Assembly (NCBI RefSeq): GCF_901905185.1
Contig: NZ_CABFMQ020000109.1
Location: 62,001 to 126,000 of the forward strand
Reading direction: 5' to 3'
Source of the DNA: Methylocella tundrae
GTDB taxonomy: Bacteria > Pseudomonadota > Alphaproteobacteria > Rhizobiales > Beijerinckiaceae
DNA length: 64,000 nucleotides
Numbering within the stretch: the first letter of the stretch is position 1; every line of letters starts with the position of its first letter. Under the pieces are notes generated by a model that was not told where the DNA came from, did no database searches, and saw only the letters and a program-made list of their open reading frames with translations. Both the position numbers and the translations under genes were made by a program. Shown in pieces: positions 8,625 through 17,816 of this stretch.

Positions 8625-10724
8625 ATGAGCTCTATCGGATCCCGGCGCGGTGGCGAAAGCGGACAGTCAGGCAAGACGAAAGCCGCGGGACGGAAAAAAA
8701 GGGCAAAGGCTGCGGCGGAAAAAAAACTGAGCGCGAGCCAAGCCGAAAAGGCGCTTGGTTCGGCCGCCGACCCGAACGGTCGCGAGCCGTCATCGCCCAC
8801 AGCGTCTCCGGCTTCCAGCGCCTCGCCGCCAGTTGCTCCTGGCGTGGCTTCCGCCACGGTTATTCCTCCTGGCCTCATGCCTCCGGCGCTCGCAGCGCTC
8901 GCGCCAGGTTTGGCGAAGCTGGGTATTCCGATGGAGGGCGCCGGCGATGGCGCGCCAAAGCCGGATCTCGAGCAGATAGCCTACAATATGGCGCGGCTTC
9001 TCGAACACGGCGGCAAGGCTCTGGCGGCGTCCCTGAAACCGCCGGAGCCGGGTGAGACCAAAAGCGACCTCTCATCGGAAATGTCGAACGCGATCCGCTC
9101 GATCAGCAAGGTCGCCGAACATTGGCTCAGCGATCCGAAAAAGACCGTCGAAGCGCAGTCCGCCCTCGTCGTCGGTTTTCTCTCTCTGTTGTCGAACACG
9201 TTGCGGCGGCTCTCGGGCGAAGCTGAAGCGCCCGTCGTGCCTTACGATCCATCGGATAAACGGTTCACAGCTCCGGAATGGCGCGAGAGCCTCGTGTTCG
9301 ATTTCCTGCGTCAGGCGCACGCCATCGCCGTCAACTGGGCGAATGCGATCATCGACCGCTCGGACGATCTCGATCTGCAGACCCGCAGCAAGGCGAAATT
9401 CTACTTTCGGCAGATTTCGAGCGCTCTGGCGCCTTCAAATTTCTTCGCGACCAATCCCGAGGTTCTCAAGGAAACCTGGGCTTCGAACGGCGAAAATCTC
9501 GTGCGCGGCGCGGCGATGCTGGCCAGGGACCTCGAAGCGGGTAAAGGCCGCCTCAAGATCACGCGTTACGACGCCTCGAAATTCGAAGTCGGCAAGAATC
9601 TCGCGACGACGCCGGGCAAGGTCATCTTCCGTAACGAGCTCATCGAACTGATCCAGTACTCGCCGACGACCGAGACCGTCTACAAGCGGCCGCTGCTCAT
9701 CGTGCCGCCCTGGATCAACAAATTCTACATTCTCGACCTCACGGCCGACAAAAGCTTCGTGCGCTACGCGGTCTCGCAGGGGCTCACGGTTTTCATGGTC
9801 TCCTGGGTCAACCCCGATTCGCGCCATCGCGACAAGGGATTTGAAGACTATATGCGCGAAGGCATATTTGCCGCGCTCGAAGCCATCGAGAAGGCCACCG
9901 GCGAAACCAATGTGACGGCGATCGGCTATTGCATCGGCGGCACCCTGCTTTCCATGACGCTCGCCTATATGGCCGAGATCGGCGACAAAAGGATCGAAAG
10001 CGCGTCCTTCTTTACGACGCAGACTGATTTCAGCCAGGCGGGCGACCTCAAGATTTTCATCGACGAGGAGCATCTGCGCGACCTCGAACAGAAGATGGCC
10101 TCGACGGGCTATCTTGAAGCCTCGGCCATGTCGACGTCCTTCAACATGCTTCGGCCCGAGGATCTCATTTGGTCCTTCGTCGTGAACAATTACATGAAGG
10201 GCAAGCCGCCGCTGGCGTTCGATCTTCTCGCGTGGAATTCCGATTCGACGCGCATGACCGCCGCCAATCACATAACCTATCTGCGCGACTGCTATCTCGA
10301 AAACAGGCTGGCGCGCGGCAAGGCTGTGTTTGGCGGCAAGACTCTGAACCTCAAGAAGATCACGATCCCGGTCTATCATCTCGCAACGCGTGAGGACCAC
10401 ATCGCGCCGGCGCGGTCCGTGTTCATCGGCGCGCAGATGGTCGGCGGCGATGTTCGCTATGTCCTCGCGGGCTCCGGCCATATCGCCGGCGTCATCAATT
10501 CGGTCGCCAAACCGAAGTATCAATACTGGATCGGAGACCGTCCCTCCGGCGCCTTCGAGGAATGGCTTGAAAAGGCGACCGAACATCCGGGCAGTTGGTG
10601 GCCCGATTGGCTCGAATGGGTCGTCCGGCAATCGCCCGAGCGTGCGCCGGCGCGAATTCCAGGAAGCGGCGAACTGCCCGCCCTCTGCGATGCGCCCGGC
10701 GAATATGTCAAAATCCGCTACTAG
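8625..10724 (+). CDS. phaC: class I poly(R)-hydroxyalkanoic acid synthase
   Basis: PhaC polymerises (R)-3-hydroxyacyl-CoA into polyhydroxyalkanoate on the granule surface. The 699-residue protein has the PhaC N-terminal domain (FFATNPEVLKETWASNGEN, about 273-291) and an alpha/beta-hydrolase core. The catalytic cysteine is in the lipase-like box GYCIGG (Cys436), with Asp591 (REDHIAP) and His619 (GSGHIAG). About 100 extra residues at the N-terminus, Lys/Ala/Ser/Pro-rich, make it longer than the usual ~590. ATG 8625 follows gaaagggga, a good ribosome binding site. No phaA, phaB or phaP is adjacent. The mmgR-like RNAs at 50.6-51.1 kb are possible regulators of storage. Confidence 0.95.
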   Translation: MSSIGSRRGGESGQSGKTKAAGRKKRAKAAAEKKLSASQAEKALGSAADPNGREPSSPTASPASSASPPVAPGVASATVIPPGLMPPALAALAPGLAKLGIPMEGAGDGAPKPDLEQIAYNMARLLEHGGKALAASLKPPEPGETKSDLSSEMSNAIRSISKVAEHWLSDPKKTVEAQSALVVGFLSLLSNTLRRLSGEAEAPVVPYDPSDKRFTAPEWRESLVFDFLRQAHAIAVNWANAIIDRSDDLDLQTRSKAKFYFRQISSALAPSNFFATNPEVLKETWASNGENLVRGAAMLARDLEAGKGRLKITRYDASKFEVGKNLATTPGKVIFRNELIELIQYSPTTETVYKRPLLIVPPWINKFYILDLTADKSFVRYAVSQGLTVFMVSWVNPDSRHRDKGFEDYMREGIFAALEAIEKATGETNVTAIGYCIGGTLLSMTLAYMAEIGDKRIESASFFTTQTDFSQAGDLKIFIDEEHLRDLEQKMASTGYLEASAMSTSFNMLRPEDLIWSFVVNNYMKGKPPLAFDLLAWNSDSTRMTAANHITYLRDCYLENRLARGKAVFGGKTLNLKKITIPVYHLATREDHIAPARSVFIGAQMVGGDVRYVLAGSGHIAGVINSVAKPKYQYWIGDRPSGAFEEWLEKATEHPGSWWPDWLEWVVRQSPERAPARIPGSGELPALCDAPGEYVKIRY

Positions 10725-11278
10725 AACATGACGCCGAAAAGCCGAAGCCGGTTTTGCAGCGACATCATCCTCCCACTTACTGGGGAGGAACGGATTTCCA
10801 TTTGCCCAGGCGTCATCGGCAGAGCGGATGACGCGGAAATCGAAGACTACCGAGCGGAATTCGCATCGCTGCGTCAAAGCAATCGCGCTCGCTCATTTTC
10901 TAATTTCCCCAAAATGATAAAATGTCTTTATCTTTCCATTAACGCACACTTTGATCCGAATCATTGTTTGTTTCGGGTGCAAGCTTCAAGGCTTGGTCGG
11001 TTCGCACACATCGATTATGCTGATAGGCGAAATCATTTTGGTTCCCGATCCGGCCGTCCGCCGCTTTTTTTTTGCAACATCATGATGGGAGGCGATTTGC
11101 GCCTTTCACGAGCTTTTGAGACATGGGATCTTTTTTCGCCGCGATCGCCGCGGCGCGACATGAATGTATTTGCAATGATGGATTTTTAAACAATGCCGCC
11201 TCGCGCCCTTCGCGAAACGCCGCGACAACTGACGAATGAACGCAGCGCGGGCGTTATTTTGATGCCAGGCGCTCAGGA
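10725..11278. other. intergenic region, no gene seen; palindromic repeat remnant near its start
   Basis: This 554-base gap follows phaC. At about 10728-10772 it carries a degenerate relative of the gcatgatgccgaaaag palindrome family (gaacatgacgccgaaaagcc, then ccggttttgcagcgacatcat), which may end phaC transcription. The middle (about 10890-10975) is AT-rich and may carry promoter elements for gluQ. An open frame at 10728-11189 has no ribosome binding site and unlikely composition, so I do not call a gene. Confidence 0.5.
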
Positions 11279-12175
11279 ATGACGCGGAGCTTTTCCAACC
11301 AGACCCTCCGTTTTGCGCCTTCGTCGAACGGTTACCTCCATCTTGGCCACGCCTATTCCGCCCTGCTGAATTTCGAAATGGCGCGCGCAAGCGGTGGCCG
11401 CATGTTGCTTCGCATAGAGGATATCGACATCGATCGCTGCCGTCCCGAATTCGAGCAGGCGATCTACGAGGATCTTGAATGGCTTGGGCTCAGCTGGGAG
11501 CTTCCTGTGCGGCGCCAGTCCGAGCATTTTTCCGATTATGCGAACGCTCTTGAGAGGCTGAGATCGCGCGGACTGGTCTATCCCTGCTTCTGTTCGCGCG
11601 GGGACATCATGGCCACGGTCGCTGGACGCCCCGATTCGCCGCGCGATCCGGACGGCTCGCCGCTATATCCGGGAACGTGCAAGCATTTGCCGCCAGCGGA
11701 GCGCGCGCGCCGGCTCGCAGGCGGCCGCTCCGCGGCGCAGCGCATCGACATGGACGCGGCGATGGCTTCGCTTGGCTTTCAGCTCGGCTGGCGGGAACGT
11801 CCCGTGTTCGGCTCAAGCGCGGAAGGCCGCGAAATCATAGCCGAGCCCGCGTTGTGGGGCGACGCCATTGTGGCGCGCAAGGACATCCAGACCAGCTATC
11901 ACATCGCCGTTGTTGTCGATGACGCGCTGCAAGGCGTCACAGATGTCGTGCGCGGCGAGGATCTTTTCATGGCGACGCATCTGCATCGCTTGCTGCAGGC
12001 CTTGCTCGATTTGCCGGAGCCGCGCTATCGCCATCACAGGCTGCTTCGCGACGCCTCGGGCCACAAATTGTCGAAGTCGTTGCGCGCGAAGTCGTTGCGC
12101 GCGCTACGGCAGGAAGGGCTGTCGCCAGAGGCCGCGCGCAAATTGCTTGGCGGGGAACTGATCGCCGCCTCATGA
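11279..12175 (+). CDS. gluQ: glutamyl-Q tRNA(Asp) synthetase
   Basis: GluQ attaches glutamate to the queuosine base in the anticodon loop of tRNA(Asp). It is a GluRS paralogue lacking the anticodon-binding domain, which fits the 298-residue length. The HIGH-type motif is HLGH at 21-24 and the KMSKS-type motif is KLSKS at 263-267. The zinc site typical of the family is visible as Cys103, Cys105, Tyr130 and Cys134. ATG 11279 has AGGA only four bases upstream. A 15-bp sequence is tandemly repeated at 12073-12102 just after KLSKS, giving SLRAKSLRA. It appears monocistronic. Confidence 0.92.
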   Translation: MTRSFSNQTLRFAPSSNGYLHLGHAYSALLNFEMARASGGRMLLRIEDIDIDRCRPEFEQAIYEDLEWLGLSWELPVRRQSEHFSDYANALERLRSRGLVYPCFCSRGDIMATVAGRPDSPRDPDGSPLYPGTCKHLPPAERARRLAGGRSAAQRIDMDAAMASLGFQLGWRERPVFGSSAEGREIIAEPALWGDAIVARKDIQTSYHIAVVVDDALQGVTDVVRGEDLFMATHLHRLLQALLDLPEPRYRHHRLLRDASGHKLSKSLRAKSLRALRQEGLSPEAARKLLGGELIAAS

Positions 12176-12344
12176 CTCTCAAACTGCCAAGATAAAGCAA
12201 GACTCGCCCGCCGGGAACACCGCGCTCAAAAAGATACGAATACCTCTGTTTAAGGCAAAATAAAGAAAGCGCGGGGCCGAATTGACCCAAAACCGTCGCT
12301 TTTGCTGCGTAGGATGGAATCTAAACGCAAATATGGGTGATGAT

Positions 12345-13070
12345 ATGAGAACTTTTGGCGTTGTGCTTGCTCTTCTGACGGCAGCCGCCCCTTCCGCGAT
12401 CATCCTCGCGCACGCTGACCCTGCGGCGCATGGCGAAAGCGCTCCGGCTCCGCGCGCCGACGCCCACGCGCACACACCGGCGCCGACCAAGATGCATCAA
12501 ACTTTCGATATTATTCGAAAGGATGACAAGATTGGCGCAAATGTGGTGGATATCGATCGGACAGCCGACTCGACGACAGTGAAAAACAAGACGGATATCT
12601 CCGTCAAGCTGATGTATGTCGAGGTCTACCGCTATCAGCACAACTGCAGCGAGACTTGGAAAAACGGTCAGCTGGCGGCGTTCAAATCGCAAACCGACGA
12701 TAATGGCACGAAGCACGTCGTCGAAATCGCGCCCTCGACGACGCCTGACAAGGTCACGCTCATCGTGGATGGCAAGAAAAGCGAAGAGCCCAAATCGATT
12801 GCGCCGGCGAGCCTTTGGAGCAAGGACCTCGTCACCCGCACGGAGTTGTTCGATCCGGCTGACGGAAAGCGCATTTCGGTCAAGGTCAAGGATCTTGGCG
12901 AAGAGACGCTGACGATCCAGGGCGTCAAGCATCAAACGCATCACTACCAGCTTTCGGCGAAGCCGCCGGGCGATTTTGACCGCGATCTGTGGTTCGAGGG
13001 AGACGAACTGGTCCGAATGAAAATGCTCGGCTCCGACCACTCGCTGATCGTTTCAGACCTCGCCAAATAA
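12345..13070 (+). CDS. exported DUF6134 family protein
   Basis: A 241-residue protein with a signal peptide (MRTFGVVLALLTAAAPSAIILAHA, residues 1-24) and a His/Pro/Ala-rich linker. The mature domain matches my memory of DUF6134: FDIIRKDDKIGANVVDI, TDISVKLMYVEVYRYQHNCSETWKNGQL and a C-terminal RDLWFEGDELVRMKM. The family is periplasmic and its function is not established. The fold is probably a beta-rich barrel, by inference. ATG 12345 is chosen for the signal peptide; ATG 12333 would add four residues. No partner gene is evident: gluQ ends 169 bases upstream and an M23 peptidase gene converges downstream. Confidence 0.8.
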   Translation: MRTFGVVLALLTAAAPSAIILAHADPAAHGESAPAPRADAHAHTPAPTKMHQTFDIIRKDDKIGANVVDIDRTADSTTVKNKTDISVKLMYVEVYRYQHNCSETWKNGQLAAFKSQTDDNGTKHVVEIAPSTTPDKVTLIVDGKKSEEPKSIAPASLWSKDLVTRTELFDPADGKRISVKVKDLGEETLTIQGVKHQTHHYQLSAKPPGDFDRDLWFEGDELVRMKMLGSDHSLIVSDLAK

Positions 13071-13255
13071 GGCTGGAGCCGGAGCCCCGATCACCTTCAT
13101 AAAGCGAAGCGGGGGCGGTTCGTCAAACCAGACGCCGATGAAAGAACTGAAGGCGCGCGCGACAGTCGTCGCATTTTGGAAGGCGTCTTCAGGCCACAAT
13201 CCGACCGCTCAGCAGGTGATCAGCCCGAACGCCCCCCGGTCCAGGAATTCCTGAA

Positions 13256-15262
13256 TTATTTGGCGCGCTGCTCCGCGACGACGCGCTCGGCCGCGGGCGC
13301 TTCGGCGACGAGACCGTCTATGCGGTCACGCTCACGCCTGAAATCGGCCAGCATGCGGCCGTCGAATTCGCGCGTGCGCGATAGCTTGACCTTCATCGGG
13401 TCGACGAAATGGCCGTTGACCAGAACTTCGTAATGAAGATGCGGTCCGGTTGCGAGGCCGGTCTGGCCAAGGTAGCCGATCACCTGGCCCTGGCGGACTC
13501 TCGCGCCTTCCGTGGCGCCTCGGGCGAAGCCCGACATATGGTTATAGGTCGTCTCATAGCCGTTCGCATGCTCGATCTCGATGCGGCGGCCGTAGCCGGA
13601 ATCCCACCCCGCCTTGACGATCACGCCATTGCCGGCGGCGAAGATCGGCGTGCCGATCGGGGCCGCCCAATCGACGCCGGTGTGCGGGCGCGTATAGCCG
13701 AGGATCGGATGAAAGCGGTACCCGAATCCAGACGTGAATTTGGCGTTGATGATCGGGGTTCGCACCAGAAACTTGCGCGTTGAACGGCCGTCCTGGTCAT
13801 AAAAGTCGACGACGCTATCGTCGGGCGTCTGAAAGCGGTAGTACCGATAGGTTTCACCCCGCGCCGTGATCGTTGCGTAGAGGAGGTTATGACCTTCGCT
13901 TTCGTCGGTCTCATCGTAGAAAGCCTCAAAGGAATCGCCGCCGCTGACAGGACGCTGGAAATCGACGTCATTGGCGAAGATGCGCACCAGATCATCGATG
14001 ATCGGACGCGGAATCTCCTGCTTCAAAGCCGTCTCGTAGAATGAATCATAAAGCCGCATGCCATCTTCATCGTCGGCGTCATCGCTGTTGGCGGCCGGCC
14101 GTTTGGCGGGATGGGCCGGCGCCATCACAGGCACATAGGCGCCGCGATCGTCGATGGCGACGCTGCTCTCCAATGTCTCGTCCGAGTAGATGGAAAGACG
14201 CGCAAGCGTCAAACCTTCCCCTGAGCCGTCGAGATCTGCAAAGAGCAGCTTGACGCGGCGCCCTTCCGGCGCGGCCAATTCGCCAGGCTTCAGCTTGAAG
14301 GCGGCCATCACGGACGCGATCCTCGCCTTGCCGAGCCCCGCCGTACGCAAAACGTCTTCCAGCGTTTCGCCGTGGCGGACGACGACAAGGCGCTCCTCCG
14401 CCTGCGCGCCCTGCGGCGTCTGCGGCGAGCGGCCGACATTGGTCACATTTTCCGGAACCATGCGCACCTCGATGGCCGAAAAAGGCGTCGTCTTGATCTG
14501 ATCCGCGGGATTGGCATAGGCGAGCATGCCGGGGAGATTGGTGCGGCTCGTGCGCATCAGCAGAAGTTGCGGCGGCAAAGCAATCTGCCTCGATCCGGCC
14601 GCCGCCGTATTCTTGACGTGTTCGGCGACCTGGGCCCGCACCTCATCCTCGCTCAATCCGATGGGCGAAAGATCTTCGACGGCGATATCGCGCGTCGACC
14701 AGGACACTTCGGCGTCGTCCTGAACGGGCTCGGGCGCGACGTCGATCGGATTGCGGGCGTCGGCCAGGATTTTGAGCGGGTTGAACGGCGGCACATCCTC
14801 GGCGAAGCCCGCGCTGTTCAGGAGCAGCGTCGTCTCGACGCGCGTGAAGGTGTGAACCTTCATGACCTCCTTGTCGCCCACCTTGATCGCCGTCGGCGCG
14901 CGGAAAGTCTGCTTGGCGGCGACAATATCGACCGACTTGACCAGACGGTCCGCCTTGTGCTGGTCGACGCCGAAATCGACGTTGATTTCCTTGCGCGGCG
15001 CGAGCGACGGCGGCTCGGCGAAATAGGATTGATTGCCGAGCGAGGCGTAGATAGCCGCGCCGATCAGAGCGCCGCCGGTGACGCCGGCCAGAATCGTGCC
15101 TGAAAACCATCGCAGCGATATGCGACGCCGATCGAAAGACGAATGCCGCTCGCCGTCGGCCTCAATCGCGGGCTCGTGGCCGAGATCCACGCCGCCATGC
15201 AAGCGGTTCGACCACAGACCCGGCACAAAAGGGTGGCTGCGCAAGGGCGCGTCCATTGTCAT
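13256..15262 (-). CDS. M23 family metallopeptidase (murein DD-endopeptidase-like)
   Basis: A 668-residue envelope peptidase that should cut peptidoglycan cross-links. It has a cytoplasmic lead, one membrane segment at about 53-73 (FSGTILAGVTGGALIGAAIYA) and a long periplasmic part. A LysM/OapA-like region (VVVRHGETLEDVLRTAGL) lies near 300. The C-terminal LytM domain has the zinc residues: His527 and Asp531 in HTGVDWAAPIG, and His608/His610 in GPHLHYEV. All metal ligands are present, so it should be active, unlike EnvC-type activators. The start is ATG 15260-15262; a second ATG six bases later is possible. It converges on the DUF6134 gene. Confidence 0.92.
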   Translation of the reverse strand: MTMDAPLRSHPFVPGLWSNRLHGGVDLGHEPAIEADGERHSSFDRRRISLRWFSGTILAGVTGGALIGAAIYASLGNQSYFAEPPSLAPRKEINVDFGVDQHKADRLVKSVDIVAAKQTFRAPTAIKVGDKEVMKVHTFTRVETTLLLNSAGFAEDVPPFNPLKILADARNPIDVAPEPVQDDAEVSWSTRDIAVEDLSPIGLSEDEVRAQVAEHVKNTAAAGSRQIALPPQLLLMRTSRTNLPGMLAYANPADQIKTTPFSAIEVRMVPENVTNVGRSPQTPQGAQAEERLVVVRHGETLEDVLRTAGLGKARIASVMAAFKLKPGELAAPEGRRVKLLFADLDGSGEGLTLARLSIYSDETLESSVAIDDRGAYVPVMAPAHPAKRPAANSDDADDEDGMRLYDSFYETALKQEIPRPIIDDLVRIFANDVDFQRPVSGGDSFEAFYDETDESEGHNLLYATITARGETYRYYRFQTPDDSVVDFYDQDGRSTRKFLVRTPIINAKFTSGFGYRFHPILGYTRPHTGVDWAAPIGTPIFAAGNGVIVKAGWDSGYGRRIEIEHANGYETTYNHMSGFARGATEGARVRQGQVIGYLGQTGLATGPHLHYEVLVNGHFVDPMKVKLSRTREFDGRMLADFRRERDRIDGLVAEAPAAERVVAEQRAK

Positions 15263-15686
15263 TGTGATGTTCTGACCCTTGCCAATGCCCTGCTCTTTTT
15301 AAATCGGCCGCGGCGGGCCGGCGCCGTTCAGCGCGACATACGGCGAAAACCCCGCGCCAACGTCCTGTAGACGGATCATCCCATTCGAGATCTGACGAAA
15401 GCGCCCTTCGAGTGAATTGGCGCGGCGGGTTGTGCGCTGCGCCGGACAGGTTTTGTGATACCGGCGGCTTTGCGCATGACGCATCGCCTTAAAGGGATCA
15501 AGCCGTTATTGTAAATGGCTCCAGCGATCCCTTGAGATTTAAAGAACGATCCTTTCCCGAAAATATCGCGCTTGAGACGCGTGTGACCGCGGCGACGCCA
15601 AAGGCGATGAGCGAGGGAAGACAAAGCCTGCCGAAGATGGCTCAAATGCGGCGCTCGCGGTCGCCGGGCGCGCTCCGAAGGAACGG

Positions 15687-15715
15687 TTGACAAGCATTTG
15701 TCGGTTTTGTATTGA
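15687..15715 (+). promoter_or_regulatory. sigma-70-type promoter for rplU-rpmA
   Basis: TTGACA at 15687-15692 and TATTGA at 15710-15715 are separated by the ideal 17 bases. Transcription should begin near 15722, giving a leader of about 207 bases before the rplU ATG. It is the best promoter match upstream of the ribosomal protein genes. Confidence 0.7.
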
Positions 15716-15728
15716 ACTGCCATCTCAG

Positions 15729-15752
15729 CGCGGCGCTTCGGCCGCGTTTTTT
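15729..15752 (+). terminator. hairpin with T-run in the rplU leader (possible attenuator)
   Basis: Arms cgcggc (15729-15734) and gccgcg (15741-15746) with loop gcttcg are followed directly by six T. The structure forms an intrinsic terminator only about 10-30 bases after the predicted rplU transcription start. That position suggests attenuation or antitermination of the L21/L27 operon rather than an end of gene. Alternatively it ends an unseen upstream transcript. Confidence 0.55.
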
Positions 15753-15928
15753 CGTTTGCGCAGCGTGGCGCTGTGCTTTTGCGGGATAGCCCAAAAGCAT
15801 GGCGGAGGCCGCGGATCAAGTCTGATCGGCGCGCGAGAATGAGCCTCTAACGGCTTTGTGACTACTGCCAAGAAGCCGGCCTGCGAGGTTTCACCTCGAA
15901 AGAGCCGGATCGAACATAAGGGAAAAAA

Positions 15929-16288
15929 ATGTTCGCAGTCATCAAAACCGGCGGCAAGCAATACAGCGTTTCCGCCGACGATACGATAACGGTCATGAGT
16001 CTTCCGGGCGAAGCGGGCGACGCCGTGACTTTCGATAATGTCCTGATGCTCGGCGGAGACGGCGAGCCGACGGTGGGCGCGCCCTTTGTTCCAGGCGCCA
16101 GCGTCGCGGCCGAGATCGTCGAGCAGAAACGCGGCCCCAAGGTCATCTCTTTCAAGAAACGGCGGCGGCAGAACTCGAAGCGCAAGCGCGGCCATCGCCA
16201 GGATCTGACGCTGGTGCGAATCACCCAGCTTGTGTCGGGCGGCGGCGCTGCGCGCGCGGCGGCTTCGTCCGAATCGCCCGAGACCTGA
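15929..16288 (+). CDS. rplU: 50S ribosomal protein L21
   Basis: L21 binds 23S rRNA domain I with L20 in the large subunit. The 119-residue frame opens MFAVIKTGGKQYSV and contains the conserved basic KVISFKKRRRQNSKRKRGHRQ (about 71-91) that contacts rRNA. A short Ala/Ser-rich tail (about 104-119) goes beyond the core, as is common in alphaproteobacteria. ATG 15929 follows aagggaaaaaa. rpmA lies 143 bases downstream on the same strand, the classic rplU-rpmA-obgE order. Confidence 0.97.
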   Translation: MFAVIKTGGKQYSVSADDTITVMSLPGEAGDAVTFDNVLMLGGDGEPTVGAPFVPGASVAAEIVEQKRGPKVISFKKRRRQNSKRKRGHRQDLTLVRITQLVSGGGAARAAASSESPET

Positions 16289-16431
16289 GCGACGCGGCGG
16301 AACGAAATTTGCTTTGCGGTTCGAAAAACGCCTGTCGCGCTTTCGGACCGTGAGGATGCACCAAACCAGTCATGCAAGCGAGCGATGTGCGCAACGGCGC
16401 CTCCATCGCACAGATATTTGGAGCCAGTTCG

Positions 16432-16707
16432 ATGGCGCATAAAAAAGCAGGCGGCTCGTCCCGCAACGGCCGCGATTCCAAGGGCCGGCGTCTCGGCGTG
16501 AAGAAATTCGGCGGCGAATCCGTGGTGAGCGGAAACATTATCGTTCGCCAGCGGGGCACCACCTGGCACCCCGGCGCCAATGTCGGCCTCGGCACTGACC
16601 ATACCTTGTTCGCTCTGATCGAAGGCAAGATCAAATTTTCGACCAAAGGAAATGGCCGCGCCTATGTATCGGTCATTGCTGAGCCACAAACGCAAGCTAC
16701 AGAATAA
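16432..16707 (+). CDS. rpmA: 50S ribosomal protein L27
   Basis: L27 reaches towards the peptidyl transferase centre and stabilises tRNA there. From ATG 16432 the protein is 91 residues, opening MAHKKAGGSSRNGRDSKGRR, the conserved N-terminal tail. It continues through GGNIIVRQRGT-like sequence (SGNIIVRQRGTTWHPG) to GRAYVSV. The upstream in-frame ATG at 16372 adds 20 residues not seen in L27, so the later start is chosen; GGAG lies about 11 bases before it. It is co-transcribed with rplU. Confidence 0.97.
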   Translation: MAHKKAGGSSRNGRDSKGRRLGVKKFGGESVVSGNIIVRQRGTTWHPGANVGLGTDHTLFALIEGKIKFSTKGNGRAYVSVIAEPQTQATE

Positions 16708-16895
16708 GGGCGGAGAGACTGGAAAACCTCCGCCTGTCCCATCAGACCCGGCGGACTAGGTTTTCTGAAATGTTTGAAAACCGCTCTTTGGAAATCAGGG
16801 AAGTCCGGAAAAGCTCGAACGGCTTTGCAACGGGTGTGGGGAGTCGCCGCTCTCTTTTGTTGCAGAACCCTATGGGTTCGCCAGCCGGAGCCACC

Positions 16896-17549
16896 ATGTT
16901 CCCTGATCTAACCTGCGACGATATCTTTCGTCTCGAAACCAAACGACTGTGGCTGCGCTGGCCCCGCGTCAGCGACGCCCCGGCGGTCACGAGTTTCGCA
17001 AGCCTCGCCGAAACAGCGCGGATGACGGCCGAGATCCCGCATCCCTATCCCGCCGGCGAAGCCGAACGCTTCATTTTCCAGGCCCGCGCCGACAACGCCA
17101 ACGGCAATGCGCTGATTCTCGTGATCAGCCAGAAGGGTGACTGCCGCCCGGTCATCGGCGTCGTCAGCGCCACTCTGTCGGAAGCCGGAGACATCGAACT
17201 CGGGTTCATCCTGTCGCCGGCCGCATGGGGCAAAGGCTTCGCCACCGAAGCGGTTAGGGCGCACATCGAGGCGCTTTTCGCCTTGACCAAAGCCGAACGC
17301 ATTCTCGCCAATGTGAGGGTCATCAACCAGGCGTCGCGTCGCGTCCTGGAAAAGTGCGGGTTCGCTTACGTGGATGCCGGGCTTGACCTGCTGCCTGCGC
17401 GCGGCGGGCTTTATCCCTGCGACCGGTTCCTGCTCACGAGAAAGGGCTGGACCACCAGCCGCCTCAACCCCCATCTTCCCGCGATGGCGCACCAGACGCC
17501 AGACGCCATGGCGGCAATCTTGCACCTTGCCTCGACGATCGAGGCTTAG
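16896..17549 (+). CDS. GNAT family N-acetyltransferase (RimJ/RimL-like)
   Basis: A 217-residue acyl-CoA N-acyltransferase of the RimJ/RimL type. It opens with the family pattern LETKRLWLRWPRVSDAPAV. The acetyl-CoA pyrophosphate loop is in LSPAAWGKGFATEAV, and the typical NQASRRVLEKCGF motif follows. The substrate is unknown; ribosomal-protein or small-molecule amines are possible. ATG 16896 follows GGAG; an open extension to 16770 is not conserved-looking. A GNAT gene between rpmA and obgE is a familiar arrangement in Rhizobiales, which supports the call. Confidence 0.88.
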   Translation: MFPDLTCDDIFRLETKRLWLRWPRVSDAPAVTSFASLAETARMTAEIPHPYPAGEAERFIFQARADNANGNALILVISQKGDCRPVIGVVSATLSEAGDIELGFILSPAAWGKGFATEAVRAHIEALFALTKAERILANVRVINQASRRVLEKCGFAYVDAGLDLLPARGGLYPCDRFLLTRKGWTTSRLNPHLPAMAHQTPDAMAAILHLASTIEA

Positions 17550-17550
17550 G

Positions 17551-17690
17551 GCATGATCCCGAAAAGCCCCGAGGTTTCTGGCCAAGAGCGCGCCTGAAAC
17601 AAAAGGATAAGAGCCGCGGCATTTTCAAGCGGCCGCGCATGATTTTCGGAAAGCGCCCGACTTTTCGGATAGGATCATGTTTCAAGGCGA
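17551..17690. repeat. pair of dispersed palindrome elements upstream of obgE
   Basis: A gcatgatcccgaaaagccc element (17551-17569) starts the gap, and a second element (about 17638-17680) contains gcatgattttcgga and cttttcggataggatcatg. Together they can fold as a long imperfect hairpin between the GNAT gene and obgE. They belong to the same family as 6502-6545 and 58263-58308. No gene is seen in 17550-17816. Confidence 0.6.
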
Positions 17691-17816
17691 GAAAACGGGT
17701 GTGAGCGGTCAACTGGGGCCGCTCATGCTCCGACATTTTGCAAGGCTGCTGCGCAGGCCGGCAAGGCGTCGTCTTTTCCTTGAAATGATCCCTCGTTCTC
17801 CATAGACGATACAGCG

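Larger units (their letters stand above)
15263..15928. other. long intergenic region upstream of rplU; no gene seen
   Basis: This 666-base stretch has no supported gene; open frames on both strands lack ribosome binding sites and have arginine-rich shadow composition. Its left part should contain the promoter of the reverse-strand M23 peptidase gene. Its right part holds the rplU promoter and a terminator-like hairpin, listed separately, followed by a leader of about 180 bases to the rplU start. Confidence 0.6.

Noticed and set aside
10728..11189. 153-codon frame after phaC
   Set aside because: It begins within a dispersed palindrome and shows no ribosome binding site or family pattern.
15376..15819. 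147-codon reverse frame upstream of rplU
   Set aside because: It spans the rplU promoter and terminator hairpin and is Arg/Lys/Ser-rich without motifs.
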